From NCBI RefSeq assembly GCF_021155775.2, contig NC_060233.1, forward strand, positions 6,862,501-6,926,500: a stretch of 64,000 nucleotides of DNA, given 5' to 3'. Source of the stretch: Neodiprion pinetum (taxonomy: Eukaryota > Arthropoda > Insecta > Hymenoptera > Diprionidae). The notes beneath the pieces are model-generated. The model was not told where the DNA came from, did not search any database, and saw only the letters and a program-made list of their open reading frames with translations. The position numbers and the translations under genes were made by a program. This document shows positions 24,666 through 35,751 of the stretch, in pieces. Position 1 is the stretch's first letter. Each line of letters begins with the position of its first letter.

Positions 24666-25100
24666 CAAAACTTTTCTATAAGCTCTATGAGTAGCTGTTA
24701 GAGATATGAGAAAAAAAATCTAATTCATTCTCATTATTCTAGAATCGTCATACATGTAATGCCGTGAAATGAATAAAGTGTTAATATCTTTTTCATTTTT
24801 GTTTATTGTTCAGAAGAAAGGCCCTGGACACACCGCAATGTTTTCAGTGTAGACCATGCGGTAATAAACGTATGAAAAGGCATGATAATTATGCACGAGT
24901 GCACGATTCTGGAATATTGAGAATAAATTGGATCATTTTCTCACCTCAAAAAACTGTTAACATTTAAATTGATTTCCTTTTTGCTTCTTCGTTATCTCCG
25001 TTTGTTCAAATTTCGAATTAACAATCCTAGATTTTTCAATTCTTAGGATAAAAACGCAACAGTACCACTGACTCAACCACATAGTTTTGACCACGGTCTT
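24666..25100. other. No gene or clear repeat seen
   Basis: AT-rich sequence beyond the satellite edge, with no recognisable coding or repeat structure. Confidence 0.5.
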
Positions 25101-25445
25101 ACTAGTCCGGGAGCCGACCGCACCATATCTTCCCTCATCGAACATACGGCCAAAATGCATATGAATCGATGGGGAATATAATGGTCAATAGGTTGCCAGA
25201 CTTTATAGACAATGGATCCTGTCCGGAGTGTCAAAAAAAATGTCACTTCCGGTCAGTTTTTTCGAGGTTATCTTCCCTCATCGAACATGCAATTGAAACT
25301 CGTACCAATCGATAGGGAAGCTCGAGTACCTGAAGAAAAAACCGTGGTGCCACCCCCCACCTTGTCCGGGGGGGGGGGGCGGCAGCTACCCTTAAGTGTA
25401 CGCTTTTTTGGTCCATAACATCCCTCATCGAACATACGATTTTTT
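25101..25445. repeat. Degenerate repeat, about 140-150 bp, three copies ending TCCCTCATCGAACATACG
   Basis: TCCCTCATCGAACATACG (third and first copies) or ...ACATGCA (second) occurs at about 25131, 25271 and 25421. Neighbouring words such as TCCGG, TATAGACAATGG and GGTCAGTTTTTTCGAGG vary between copies. The copies are short and diverged. Translated minus-strand frames beginning MFDEGR are by-products. A G-homopolymer at about 25368-25377 sits in the third copy. Confidence 0.55.
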
Positions 25446-25460
25446 TTTTTTAATTGATGA

Positions 25461-25841
25461 TTGAACCTCCCCGAACCTGAAAAAACTTCTTCTACTCCTT
25501 CTTTCACTCTAGATCCTACTCCTGATCCTACTCCTACGCCAACTCCTGTTCCTCCTACTCCTACTTCTACTCCTACTACTACTCCACCCCATACTACCTC
25601 TGACCACCTCCGTCCTCCTCGTTTACCTAGTCTTCCTCTTCATCTTTGTCCTTCGCTTCCTCTTCGTCCTCCTCCACTGACTTCTACTTCTCCGCCGACC
25701 ACCTCGTTCTTCTCCTCGTCCTCCTCCTTGACTACCTCGATTACCCGCAACCACCCCGAACCACCTACGACCACCTCCGAACACTGCCAACTACCTCCAA
25801 AAACCACCGCTAACCACCTCGGGTTATACCTCGAATACTAA
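25461..25841 (+). repeat. Pyrimidine-rich minisatellite, CCTACTCCT / CCTCGTCCTCC units
   Basis: A degenerate C/T-rich array runs from short CCTACT units into CCTCGTCCTCCTC and ACCACC units. It is open for 126 codons on the plus strand (Pro/Thr/Ser-rich), but that follows from the base composition. No domain, splice site or Kozak context supports translation. Confidence 0.75.
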
Positions 25842-26400
25842 TAAATATTTTTAGCATTAGAAAATATCAAAAATATTGTGTAAGGATTAATACAATTTTT
25901 TTATTGACACAATTTATCAAGAAGATTATGAGAAAATTATAAAATATTATAGAAATTCTACTAGCGCATTCATAGCTACTGAATTTGGGCTTGCGCGAAA
26001 AATGAATTGAAATAATTTATTGTAAGCATAACAAGTTAGAAAAATTTTACACGAAATATAATTACAATTGTCATGTAATCTTATAAAAATGTTACACTCA
26101 TCGAGCACAAATCCTCGTCCTCCTCGTCCACCTTGTTCTCCTCGTCTTCCTCGTCCTCCTCCTCGTCCACCTCCGACCACCACCAACCACCGCCAACCAT
26201 CTCCAACAACCACCGATCACCACCTCGGGTTATACCTTGATCAGTAATAAATAGTTTCAGTACAAGAACACTTCAAAAATATTGTGTAAGGATTAATATA
26301 ATTAATTAATTGATTAATTAATTAATTAACACAATAAATTTTATTAGCGCATTTATAGCTACTGAATTTGTGCTTGCGCGAGAAATGAATCGAAATAATT
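25815..26400 (+). repeat. Tandem duplication of about 400 bp (pyrimidine tract plus AT-rich tail)
   Basis: The segment at about 25815-26020 is repeated at about 26223-26400. Shared landmarks in the same order are CCTCGGGTTATACCT, AAAATATTGTGTAAGGATTAA, ATTTATAGCTACTGAATTTG (GCGCATTCATAGC... in copy 1) and CTTGCGCGAAAAATGAATTG. Both copies are preceded by CCTCGTCC / ACCACC-type pyrimidine-rich sequence. Confidence 0.8.
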
Positions 26401-26998
26401 GTTCAAAAGTCACAAGGTCAAGAACCTGGACAGCCAAAAATACGGAGCGCTTTTCTTGGATGTAACAATCCACCAGGTAGAGGACCTGGACAGCCAGAAC
26501 TACGGAAAATTAGTCCAGAATGTCAAAAGTCATCAGGTCAAGGACCTGTATAGCCAGAACTATGGAGCGCTTATTCCGGAAGTCGAGTTTCACCAGGTAG
26601 TGGACCTGGAGCGCAGGAACCATGGAGCGCTTGTCCTGGAAGTCCAGTTTCACCAGGTAGCGGACCTGGAGCGCAGAAACTTCGGAGCGCTTGTCCTGGA
26701 ACTAGAGTTGCACCGGGTAGCGGACGTGGAGCGCAGGAACCACGGAGCGCTTGTCCCTACAATCGAGTTTCACCAGGTAGTGGACCTGGAGCGCAGGAAC
26801 CATGGAGCACTGTTCCTGGATGTCAAAATCCACCAGGTGGAGGACCTGGATCGCCAGAACTACGGAAAATTAGTCTTGAAGGTCAAAAGTCACCAAGTCA
26901 AGGACCTAGACAGCTAGAACTACGGAGCACTTGTCCTGGAAGTCGAGTTTCACGAGGTAGCGGACCTGGAGCGCAAGATCCAGGAGGTAGAGAACCCG
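26399..26998 (+). repeat. 60-bp minisatellite (10 units) carrying a 172-codon open frame
   Basis: Units start at 26411 and every 60 bp after that to 26951, with core CACCAGGTAGTGGACCTGGA. Because 60 is divisible by 3, the plus-strand frame 26399-26917 reads through as about nine 20-residue repeats of two types: HQVVDLERRNHGALVLEV and HQVKDLDSQNYGKLVQNV. There is no indel between units. The frame ends in TAG while the array continues. The first methionine lies in the upstream duplicated AT-rich tail. I recognise no protein family, and expression is unsupported. It could be a repeat-domain protein exon or simply a minisatellite with one naturally stop-free frame. Confidence 0.75.
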
Positions 26999-27780
26999 GT
27001 ACTCGAAATCTGCAGAGCGCGATTCTCATACGTCCGCTCTACTGCGCGGCTATTTCCAGACTGAGAAATTCGGTTAGCTGATTTTCGGTTAGCAGGAGAA
27101 AAAAAAATTTGGGTGACGTCACTTTCTGAACATACGAAGACACGACATCCAAACTTTGGTTTCAAACTTTAATACTATGTATCTTGTATGATGTAGGATG
27201 TATGATGTATGATGATATGATATGATGTATAATGATTCTAGTTTTTACATTTCAGACAAGAAAGACGCACTATCTTCCCTGCCAATTCCAGACTCAAGGG
27301 GCTAGGCCCTTTGATAGTCAACCGTTGACTAAAGATGTATTCTTCAGTTAACGGGTCAGCTAATAATGCTGCTGTTCTGCGACAGTTAGATGATAAAAAT
27401 TTTTGCTCGTACCTTTCAAATATGTGTTCAAATACCCTCGACATTTTAAGAAGCTTCGTTCTTTCTCTCATTATCAAAAAAAAAAAATCACCGACAACCA
27501 CCTTTTCAAACCTTTAAATCAGGACACTGTGTTAAATACTGTCTCACATAAGCAGCATCCATTTGACTCGATCAAAATTAGCGCATCCGTGATGTATTAC
27601 AGTTACTTTGAATTTTTTTCCGTACGAACACTTTTCTAAAACCAATTCTATTTCCCTACCCAATGTAGATACCTCACTTGCGACTAGCTGAAACAGCGTT
27701 TCGATTCTATGCCTACGACAATTCAAGATCGAGAGAGCAAATGAAAAGTTGTTGGAATAATTATGAATATTAATGTTAAA
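26999..27780. other. No recognised gene; short TATGATG repeat and minus-strand open frames
   Basis: 27178-27236 is a degenerate TATGATGTA simple repeat. Two minus-strand frames (27501-27238 and 27726-27544) have reasonable composition, with segments such as MSRVFEHIFERYEQKFL and TLGREIELVLEKCSYGKK. They might be remnants of one transposon-derived gene split by a frameshift or intron, but I recognise no domain. Confidence 0.3.
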
Positions 27781-27789
27781 GAATATATG

Positions 27790-28035
27790 GCCGAGCAGGG
27801 GGTCGAGGAGGACGAAGGTCGGAGGTGGTTGGTGGTGTTCGAAATTGGTAGGAGGCCGTAGGAGGTAGTCGGCGCTGGTAGCAGGTGGTTGGAGGTGGTA
27901 GGAGGTGATCGGAGATGGCCGAGGAGGACGAGGACGACGAGGCGGCGGAGGAGGAGGGGGAAGAGGTGGTCGGAGGTGGTTGACGATGGTTGGTAGTGCT
28001 CGGTGGTAGTTGGGGGTGGTCGGCGGTGGACGCGG
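27790..28035 (+). repeat. Purine-rich minisatellite (GGAGGTGGT / GTCGGAGG units)
   Basis: A degenerate G/T/A-rich array, the opposite-strand counterpart of the CCACC / CCTCC arrays at 25461-25841 and 26110-26225. The related arrays thus lie in inverted orientation about 1.7 kb apart, around the 60-bp minisatellite. Confidence 0.65.
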
Positions 28036-28509
28036 TTACGCGTCTTCTCGCGGGAATGATCGAGCTGATCGAGATTTCTAAGTCGCAGTCAACAAGTAGT
28101 CTTACGTATTCACTTTGTACCGACTAAAATATAAGCTTCCATACCGACACTACTTTGCCTGTTACGAACGTCGGTTCGAGTCCCTTAGATAGAATCGATA
28201 GAGCAAAACCCTCCTACGCTCCCAGGCTCACCCGGGCCCACTTGCCCGCCGAAAACTGGTCACAAAAATCTACTCAGAGGTATCCGTCTTTTGGGAAATC
28301 ATCCACTCAGATACGCTACCTGACGGATCAAATATAAACTACTCTATGCAGGTCAAGCTTAAACTGCTGATATCAAATATAATATGTGAGAAATGTAGTT
28401 TAAAAGTGTTAAACTTTTTTTTAAATATTAAGTAATCAATTATTATCTATAAGCTTAGTTATTACTTAAAAACATCTTAAATTTCAATATTTGATCAAAA
28501 AATTTAATC
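28036..28509. other. No gene seen
   Basis: A plus-strand open frame (28155-28337) has no recognisable domain. GGTTCGAGTCCC at about 28173 resembles a tRNA B box, but no A box or cloverleaf partner lies upstream. Confidence 0.4.
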
Positions 28510-28782
28510 ATGGAGTTTCCACCACGAGAAAATAAAAATAAAACTTTCTGCTGCGTGTATGGGTGTAATAGCAAGTCTAGTAAGAACAATACAGTTCGAT
28601 TTTACACTTTTCCTTCGGCAAATTCTAGTTTTGTAGTAATCAAAAATAAATTTGGTGAAGATGAAGTAATTGATCGTCGATTAGCTTGGATAAAAGCATT
28701 GAAAATTGGGAATGAGGTTACACAGTCAAAAAAAGTGTTTTCATTACATTTCACCAAAAATGACTTCATACCAACATGTAAG
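28510..28782 (+). pseudogene. THAP-domain exon with a lost zinc-ligand cysteine
   Basis: ATG 28510 opens an exon that ends at a strong GTAAGT donor after ...FIPT (about 28780). It encodes a THAP zinc-finger N terminus: FCCVYGCNSKSSKN, VRFYTFP, an RRLAWIKALKI segment with the conserved Trp, and KKVFSLHFTKNDFIPT. In THAP domains the last part is normally V-C-S-x-H-F, where C and H are zinc ligands. Here the cysteine position is Phe (TTT), which should abolish C2CH zinc binding. THAP domains are DNA-binding modules typical of P-element-type transposases and their domesticated relatives. No plus-strand continuation is clear after the acceptor at about 28910, where a minus-strand ORF lies instead. 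Best read as a decayed transposon gene; a diverged host gene is the alternative. Confidence 0.6.
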
Positions 28783-28901
28783 TAATTACCTATAGAATTT
28801 CATTTCATAATTACTTGTTTATCATCAATATGAAATGATATTTTTTGTAGTGTAATATTTGTCAGAAAAAATAAAAAACAATAAACATTAAATTTTATTT
28901 T

Positions 28902-29138
28902 TCATTGCAGCCAATGTTGCGATATTGCACCCACAACTTCATGCGGTGGATCTTTTAAACGAGAAGTTTGGAGACAGAATGCAATTATTTTATACTCATT
29001 ATCACAACTAGTATCTGATTGCTGTAGGCCACATTTCATTAGATGTCCCGCATCAAGTATATCTTTACCACCAATAAAATTTTTATGACTAGGCTGAGTA
29101 TTTGCAAACTCACAAATTTCTTGTATTGAAATTTTCAT
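28902..29138 (-). pseudogene. Transposon-associated protein fragment
   Basis: A 78-codon minus-strand frame with MKISIQEICEFANTQPSH, GGKDILDAGHLMKCG and a CLQTSRLKDPPHEV stretch. A G-x-D-I-L-x-A-G-H-x-x-x-CG core followed by a CLQTS...PHEV tail is, from memory, common in arthropod repeat-associated proteins carrying a SWIM-like zinc finger further on. That zinc finger is absent here. It lies tail to tail with the THAP exon, which suggests two different element remnants or one rearranged element. Confidence 0.4.
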
Positions 29139-29139
29139 A

Positions 29140-29983
29140 TTTTATTGAATTTTTTTTGAAAATTCGAGTTTAATAACTGTAAATAAATACACGCTTTCAC
29201 ATAAGAACACGAAAGCTGATTTAAAAATGCGTTTTAGAATAGTTACTGCTTCTGCCGCAAGGAGAAGCCACGCCCCCGGCAGATTTCCCATTATACCACC
29301 AATTGACCAATTAGAGTGAGAGGTCGGACTCTCGCCGTTGCTTTCTCTTTCCAATTAGGGCTTCAGCTCGGTGCGCGGACCACGCAGTCTATCTATGTTC
29401 TTTACAAGTCTGTGACAGTCTTACTGGCCGGTGAGAATGTCAAAGCGTGATTTGGTATCGCAAGATTTTGTTAATACCGGCTCTTGAATCGCAGTCTTTG
29501 AACCTCAGGTACGGCTATAGCAGAGGATAGATGAATCATTAATATAGACTTTTAAATAGGATTCAGATAACTTGTTGCTATTTTATCAGACGTAAACGAA
29601 TCTGCATATCCTAACCTCGATAACAATGTGGCAACTTCGTTGCGCACCTGAAATAACCCACATTGTGCTGTTATTCCATTGTTTACAACGCTTATTGATG
29701 AACAAATAATCATCAGTAAATGAAAGTATCTAACAACACATTAGGATACACGTATATAGATATTTCACTGCTGGCTTTATCAATTCAATTCTAATTCAGT
29801 GTGATCCGCATTATAAAATTATCCTCACAATAAATCAACAGCCTACTTATACTTTTTACATTTATTCTGATTACAAGATGTAATTAATAAGATCAATTAC
29901 AATTCAAAAATGAAATGCAATTTTGCAGCATATACAAGTTTCTCTGATTCACGGGATACGGTTGAGTTCTTAAAATCGTGACA
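29140..29983. other. Spacer upstream of PRMT5: element end, then promoter/5' UTR
   Basis: 29250-29420 is GC-richer and looks like the terminal region of the transposon remnant; it includes GGTGCGCGGACCACGCAG at about 29371. From about 29500 to the PRMT5 start no gene is visible. The PRMT5 promoter and 5' UTR must lie here, but no TATA box stands out. Confidence 0.4.
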
Positions 29984-32900
29984 ATGGCTGCTGAGAAACA
30001 AGTTTCCTGTGGGCTGGACTTCTGTTCAGTCCCAGATTTAAGTAATTGTTTGATGACTGCGACATCATCAAGGTTAGTATTTATTATTGCCATTTGAACA
30101 TGACGTTCTACTCGAAAAAATCTCTGATTCATGGACATCATTTGCAGGTATGATTTTATCTGCATACCCTTGGTGCATCCAAAATTTAAACGTGAATTTG
30201 TTGATCCTGAATTGAAAAAACGTCCTGGGCCATTCACGAGGTCTGACATGATCCTATGCAGCTCCGGTAAGCTGAGAAGAAAATCATTTGCACTGACTTT
30301 CAAATTTGCTTACCAGAATTTTTAGCATATACCACTGAGTGAATTTAAATTCGCAGATTGGAATAACTTGGTGATTGGGAAATTGTCGCCTTACATTGAT
30401 GTAGATTGCACTAATCCAATCTCCCGAAAGAATAACGAAGAGACTTTAAACCAGGAATTGGCATTGGCTACACACCTAGGTCTTCCAGCGATTACATTCA
30501 AGCTAACAAGAAATATGAATCAGAATATTAATTTTGCTCGAATTATTTACAATAAGTCTACAACTCCTTGTGCCTTCCAGGTATGTTTACACATTGATGT
30601 TTAGTTCTGTGCAAGTGTATCAATATTTTGATCTAACCGCCAATTTAAAATCATAGAATGTAGTCAATTAAATCTAATTGTGAAAAACTAAAACAAATAC
30701 CCTTACAGATCAGTTTGATTGAACTTTATTTTTCATCATTATGTTTAATAACCTTGGCATTCGTAGGTGTGGGTTCAAGTTCCAATGGAAAACCCTGCTA
30801 AGCAAGCCAACACGTACAGATCAGACAAAGGAGATGATGCAGTTGAAAGCACATGGGAGTGGTGGAATTCCCTGAGATTAGTTTGTGACTTCCATGGGAA
30901 GCTTGGTGTTGCCTTGATTGTTAGTCACGACATTCCTAGTGCAGAAGAGGTGACTTGTAACATTGATATTCCCCTCATACGTGATTTTTTCTGTTTTACC
31001 TGGTCTCTGTATTACCTAATCTAACTTCAGATAAATAGATGGTTGGGTGAACCACTGAAGTGCCTAATTCTACCTACAACCTTGTTCATTACCAATAAAA
31101 AAGGATATCCAGTATTAAGTAAGGCACATCAAATGTTGCTCAAGAAGTTTTCTCCACTGAGGGTCCAAATGATTCTATCCGGATCAAACAGACATCAGGA
31201 TATTACTTTTTATCATAATTATCTTGATCATCTTGCAAAGGTACGATGTATCCAAATTATTCATTTCACTCTTGTGCAGTGCATTGTACACTTATTTTTG
31301 CTATCTGTGGTTAAAATGTCTAAGATTATTTCATTTTCCCAGACTTATCAAAGTAATGGGCCAGTTGAAAGATTTGCCAGGGGCTATGAAGATTATTTGC
31401 AATGCCCGTTGCAACCGTTGATGGATAATCTTGAATCTCAGACATATGAAATATTTGAAAAAGATCCCTTCAAATACAATCAATATCAGACCGCTATTTA
31501 CCAAGGAATTCTCGACAAGATTCCAGAAGCTGAAAAGGATACCAAAACTTTGTAAGGAACGTGTTAAACCTTACACTAGAATAAGAACTTGTTTTGAACT
31601 GTGAATGGGTAGAGGCCGCTGATGAATTTTACGATTAGTCAACCAGTTTTCCCCCAATTGAACAATCTTTTCATTGCCTACTCACTAACCAAAGTTATTA
31701 ATACATCTTGTAACGTTTTACATTGTGCAGAGTTATCATGGTTGTCGGCGCAGGTAGAGGACCCTTGGTACGGGCTTCTTTGAATGCTGCTGAAAAAGCA
31801 CAAAGAAAAGTCAAGGTTTATGCTGTTGAGAAAAACCCTAATGCCATTCTAACGTATGCATAATTTGTCTTGATAACCAAATTGATCAACTAAATCTGTA
31901 CTTAACTCTCAACTTGCTAGTACTTACCAGATTATTGATCACAGGTTACAGGCTTTAGAAAAAGAAATATGGGGAGACAAGGTCACTGTTGTATCATCTG
32001 ACATGAGAGAGTGGGTCGCTCCTGAAAAAGCAGATATTCTCGTTTCTGAGCTCCTAGGATCTTTTGGCGATAACGAGCTTTCACCTGAGTGCTTAGATGG
32101 GGTTCAAAAGTTCCTAAGTGGTATACCTTGCATCAATACTTACATTCATTCATATAGTGTTCCCATGGATTTATTTGTAGACTAATATGTCTTCTAAATA
32201 TTTCTGATTGATAGATGATGGAATAAGTATACCTTGTTCATACACGTCATACATTAGTCCAGTGCAATCGTCAAAGTTGTATAATGAAGTCAGGCAATGT
32301 AAGGAAAAAGACAAGCATCCCCTGGCTCACTTTGAAACTCCTTACGTTGTTCATCTTCAAAACAAGTATGATATTGCACAACCACAGCCTCTCTTCACAT
32401 TCGTTCATCCTAATAAAGGTAAGAGTTGATCAACGTTTATGGTAACTAAAAGCTGCGAAAAATTTCTGTTTTTCCTATTACAATGTAACAAAAATTTTCA
32501 TTCTATTCTTTTTATCTTCAGAACCATTTATTGATAACAACAGGTATGAAGTGAAAAAGTTTGTAGCAGAACAAAATTCGGTATTGCACGGTTTTTCCGG
32601 CTACTTTGAAGCCATCTTGTACAAAGATGCGACTATTAGTATAGAACCGAACACACACAGTCCAGGCATGGTTAGCTGGTTCCCAATTTTCTTTCCTATC
32701 AAGGTAATAATTCACATGAATCTTATATTTCGTAAGGATATATCTGGTGTACAATCCAACTAAAAGAATGTTGATACAACTATGGTTACTAACAATAAGA
32801 TAAGAGCTTTAGATCGTCACATTGTTGTATTATTTTTTTTCCTTGTAAGTTGTGGAAACAGATCAAGATTTCTTAATAAAATACCATATAAATTTTCCAG

Positions 32901-33053
32901 GAAGCCGTTCTACTCAATGCTGGTGATGTGGTCGAGGCACACTTTTGGCGAAGGTGTACATTAAAAAATGTGTGGTACGAGTGGTGTGTCAGCAAACCTG
33001 CGCCATGTTCCATCCATAATCCAAATGGCCGGTCCTATACAATTGGGCTTTGA
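29984..33053 (+). CDS. PRMT5: Protein arginine N-methyltransferase 5 (11 exons, 622 aa)
   Basis: Exons: 29984-30072, 30148-30266, 30357-30580, 30767-30949, 31031-31240, 31343-31551, 31731-31853, 31945-32117, 32215-32418, 32522-32703, 32901-33053. They sum to 1869 nt with matching phases; all introns are GT-AG and short (about 75-200 nt). The start is MAAEKQVSCGLDFC at ATG 29984. PRMT5 is a type II enzyme making symmetric dimethylarginine on histones, Sm proteins and others, with partner MEP50. The N-terminal TIM-barrel part includes HPKFKREF. The SAM site is GAGRGPL (about 351-357). The double-E loop is SELLGSFGDNE (E421 and E430, counterparts of human E435 and E444). The symmetric-dimethylation Phe is kept in QTYEIFEKDP (about F313, human F327). 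The C terminus is HNPNGRSYTIGL. AATAAA lies at 33099. The minus-strand ORF at 29893-30303 is an antisense shadow. Confidence 0.97.
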
Positions 33054-34247
33054 ATTACAATGAACTGTGTGATATGAAAGGTTGAAACTTGAAAATTAAA
33101 TAAACAAAGAACCACTTTTCGTTATTTTGTAAAAAATGATTTTTAATGTTGTTCGAAAAAAGATATTTTTTCATTTGTTGAACTGATTGTTTGGTGCAGT
33201 ATTTGTAATCAACTTAGAGAATATCTCTTTTATTCGATGAGCCAGTAACTGCACATTATGGAAATGCAAGAATGCATTTTAATGCGATTAGAAACATGTA
33301 TTTGTGGTTCGTAGCTTGTCGTATTAATGTGATGGATAGACGAGCTACCGCCCCTTGCAATTTATTAATAGTGATCCTGCATATACTTATGTAGGTGGTA
33401 CTACGTAGAATTTTGATACATAACATGTTTGCTGTAATCACGCTGGAGAAATGTTGTAACGAACTGATAAACCATTGACCTCACGTGATCAGAACAGTCA
33501 TGTACCGATACCACACGCAAAGTGCCGCGTAAATCGTAGATCTCGGATTCTATTGAAGCAAAAATGTCCGTACAAAAATTTGTCACACGTACGGCGATAT
33601 TGAAAATCATTAATCGTATTAAATTTCACCCAACTTTTTCAAAACAGATGGGAGTAGTTCTAGATGATATAAATATTTTGATATGCCTAATGTTGATTGG
33701 AAGGAATTTTTTAAAAGAAGTCTGGTGGATATTAGTAATACTTTCTGGCTTTCTTTTTGATGACTTCGCAATATTTTTTTCTTTGACTATAATGTAATGT
33801 ATACTATAATCTGTATTTCATTCCATGTTTATTCTAGATTTCTATAGGTGCGTGAACGCACGACCTCAAAAGGTCATAAATAATAACGTTTGAAAAGTGT
33901 AAAGACCGCGTCAAAGTCGTTTATGCTCGTTGCACTGTCTGATAGTAAAGCAGTGATTGCGGGGAGGGGAAAGATCGTTCACAAACATAAACATTTTAAA
34001 GGAAGAGAGGGAACGCAAAGAAGAGTCTAACCAGATTGGAAGAGAAGAATTTCCAATATTTTATTGTGTGCGTTACGGGAGTTCCAACTTGAGCTTTGTT
34101 GCGGTCGTTTTGTCACACGCATCGTGAATTAGTTGAAACCTAGCAGACGACGCGGTAGCAGCAGAAAAGTAGTAAATTGTTTACTAGTACGTTATTAGTT
34201 CTATTTACGTAATTTATCCCGAAGAAGTAACAAGAAAAGTGTAATCA
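33054..34247. other. PRMT5 3' UTR and GCSH upstream region
   Basis: The PRMT5 polyadenylation signal is at 33099-33104. Beyond it no gene is supported; the plus-strand frame 33564-33797 has no domain. 33840-34247 holds the GCSH promoter and 5' UTR. It includes AAAAGGTCATAA at about 33871, a partial match to an NR5-type (FTZ-F1/SF-1) half-site, which may be chance. Confidence 0.45.
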
Positions 34248-35730
34248 ATGGCTCAATACGTGACGCAAATTTTAAGATGTACAGTAAAAACAATAGCCTC
34301 TACTCATGGTAAACAAATGTTCAATAGTGGTGTTTCCCTAAGATCAAAGATATTCTTATCACGAGAAATAAGCACAACGCGGTGTATGTCCAGTACCGGT
34401 AAGTGAAAATTTCTTACTTAATTCATCTTTATATATAGTAGGATTTGACATCCAGCCCGTCTCTCTAGTGTCATAATTTATAACGCACTACTATGATTTC
34501 AATATCGTCGGTTTGGTTGTGTTTGTCACAAGTTGCCTAATCTAGCCTAACCTATATTGGAATTTAAACTAACAGCAGACAAAGAGGGGAGAATGAGATC
34601 TTTGATCATAAAGTTTAATATGCGATATGATAACTTGCGTCATTTTTAGATTCAAGAATGTCGTTATGCACCAGTAGAGCTAAAATTTTTTGTGATACAA
34701 TGTACGGATAGTATTTGTTCCACGCTCTCACGCGTACGTGAAATCTGGACCTTTGCATCGACTAAAAGTTACATTTTTTCAATCTCGCCATTTCAAAGCA
34801 TTAAAGGCTAGACCGGTTATTATTTTTAGTAAACAAATTTTCAACTCTTATTTTTTTTTCAGAGAGATGGTATACAGACAAACACGAATGGGTAGAAATT
34901 AATGGTAAAGTCGGTACCATTGGGATTTCACACTATGCTCAAGATGCCCTCGGCGACGTCGTCTATGCACAGCTTCCAGATGTTGGCAGTTCCATAAGTC
35001 AGGAAGGTACGAATAATTTTGTTTTCATTTGCTTCTTTTTTCGGATTTTACATTACAATCTGGATTCAATGTCTCACGCAGGTATATGTTTTCATAAAAA
35101 ATGTTTTCAGGAAATTCCTGAACTGAAATATTTCCAATGTGAGCATAATAGGTGAAGCAATGCTGAGTTACATTATTTTTGACAGTATTTACGATTATTA
35201 GATTGACGATCAATAGGAAATCACCTCGATAGGTTTTCATGATGCTGATATTAATCAGTATCGTCTTCCAAAATTTACCAACACGACTGTGACTTCAGCT
35301 CTGCTGTCCTAAAAATGGCACAAAAGTTTCGTTTAGCCACATCTAGTAACGATTTTTACAAAAATGAGTCTTGGTATATAGTTCTTATTGACTAACTTGA
35401 ATTAAGCATAGAAACACTAAACTGAAACAATTTTGTTGTCTGTGATATTGATGGACAAAACTACTTATCTGATTGCGAGTCATATCATTTAATGTTTCAG
35501 ACGAATGTGGAGCATTGGAGTCTGTAAAAGCAGCATCAGAACTATATAGCCCAGTGTCTGGCAAAGTAGTGGAAAAAAATGAGGCAGTTGAAAGTAGTCC
35601 TGGTTTAATCAATTCTTCCTGCTATGAAATGGGCTGGCTTTTCAAAGTTGAACTGACTAACCCAGACGAGATTAAGAAATTGATGGATGAAAAGACATAC
35701 GATCAATTCCTGAAAACAGATAGCCATTAA
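34248..35730 (+). CDS. GCSH: Glycine cleavage system H protein, mitochondrial (3 exons, 174 aa)
   Basis: Exons 34248-34398, 34863-35006 and 35501-35730 join in phase, total 525 nt, with TAA at 35728. H protein carries the aminomethyl group on a lipoyl arm between the P, T and L proteins of the mitochondrial glycine cleavage complex, and supports protein lipoylation. Residues 1-50 form a basic, acid-poor leader (LRCTVKTIASTHGKQ, then SREISTTRCMSS) consistent with mitochondrial import. The mature part has WYTDKHEWVEI, VGTIGISHYAQDALGDVVY, then the lipoylation site ALESVKAASELYSPVSG with K108 as acceptor (human K107), and ends NPDEIKKLMDEKTYDQFL. Length matches human H protein (173). AATAAA lies at 35746, 16 nt past the stop. 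It is 1.2 kb downstream of PRMT5 on the same strand with its own start region, so a separate transcription unit. Confidence 0.97.
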
Positions 35731-35751
35731 ATAAGAATGTGTACAAATAAA

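Noticed and set aside
28173..28184. tRNA gene or tRNA-derived SINE (GGTTCGAGTCCC)
   Set aside because: No A box or foldable tRNA upstream of the B-box-like word.
29893..30303. 136-codon minus-strand ORF
   Set aside because: It is antisense to PRMT5 exons 1 and 2, whose plus-strand translation matches PRMT5 with correct splice sites.
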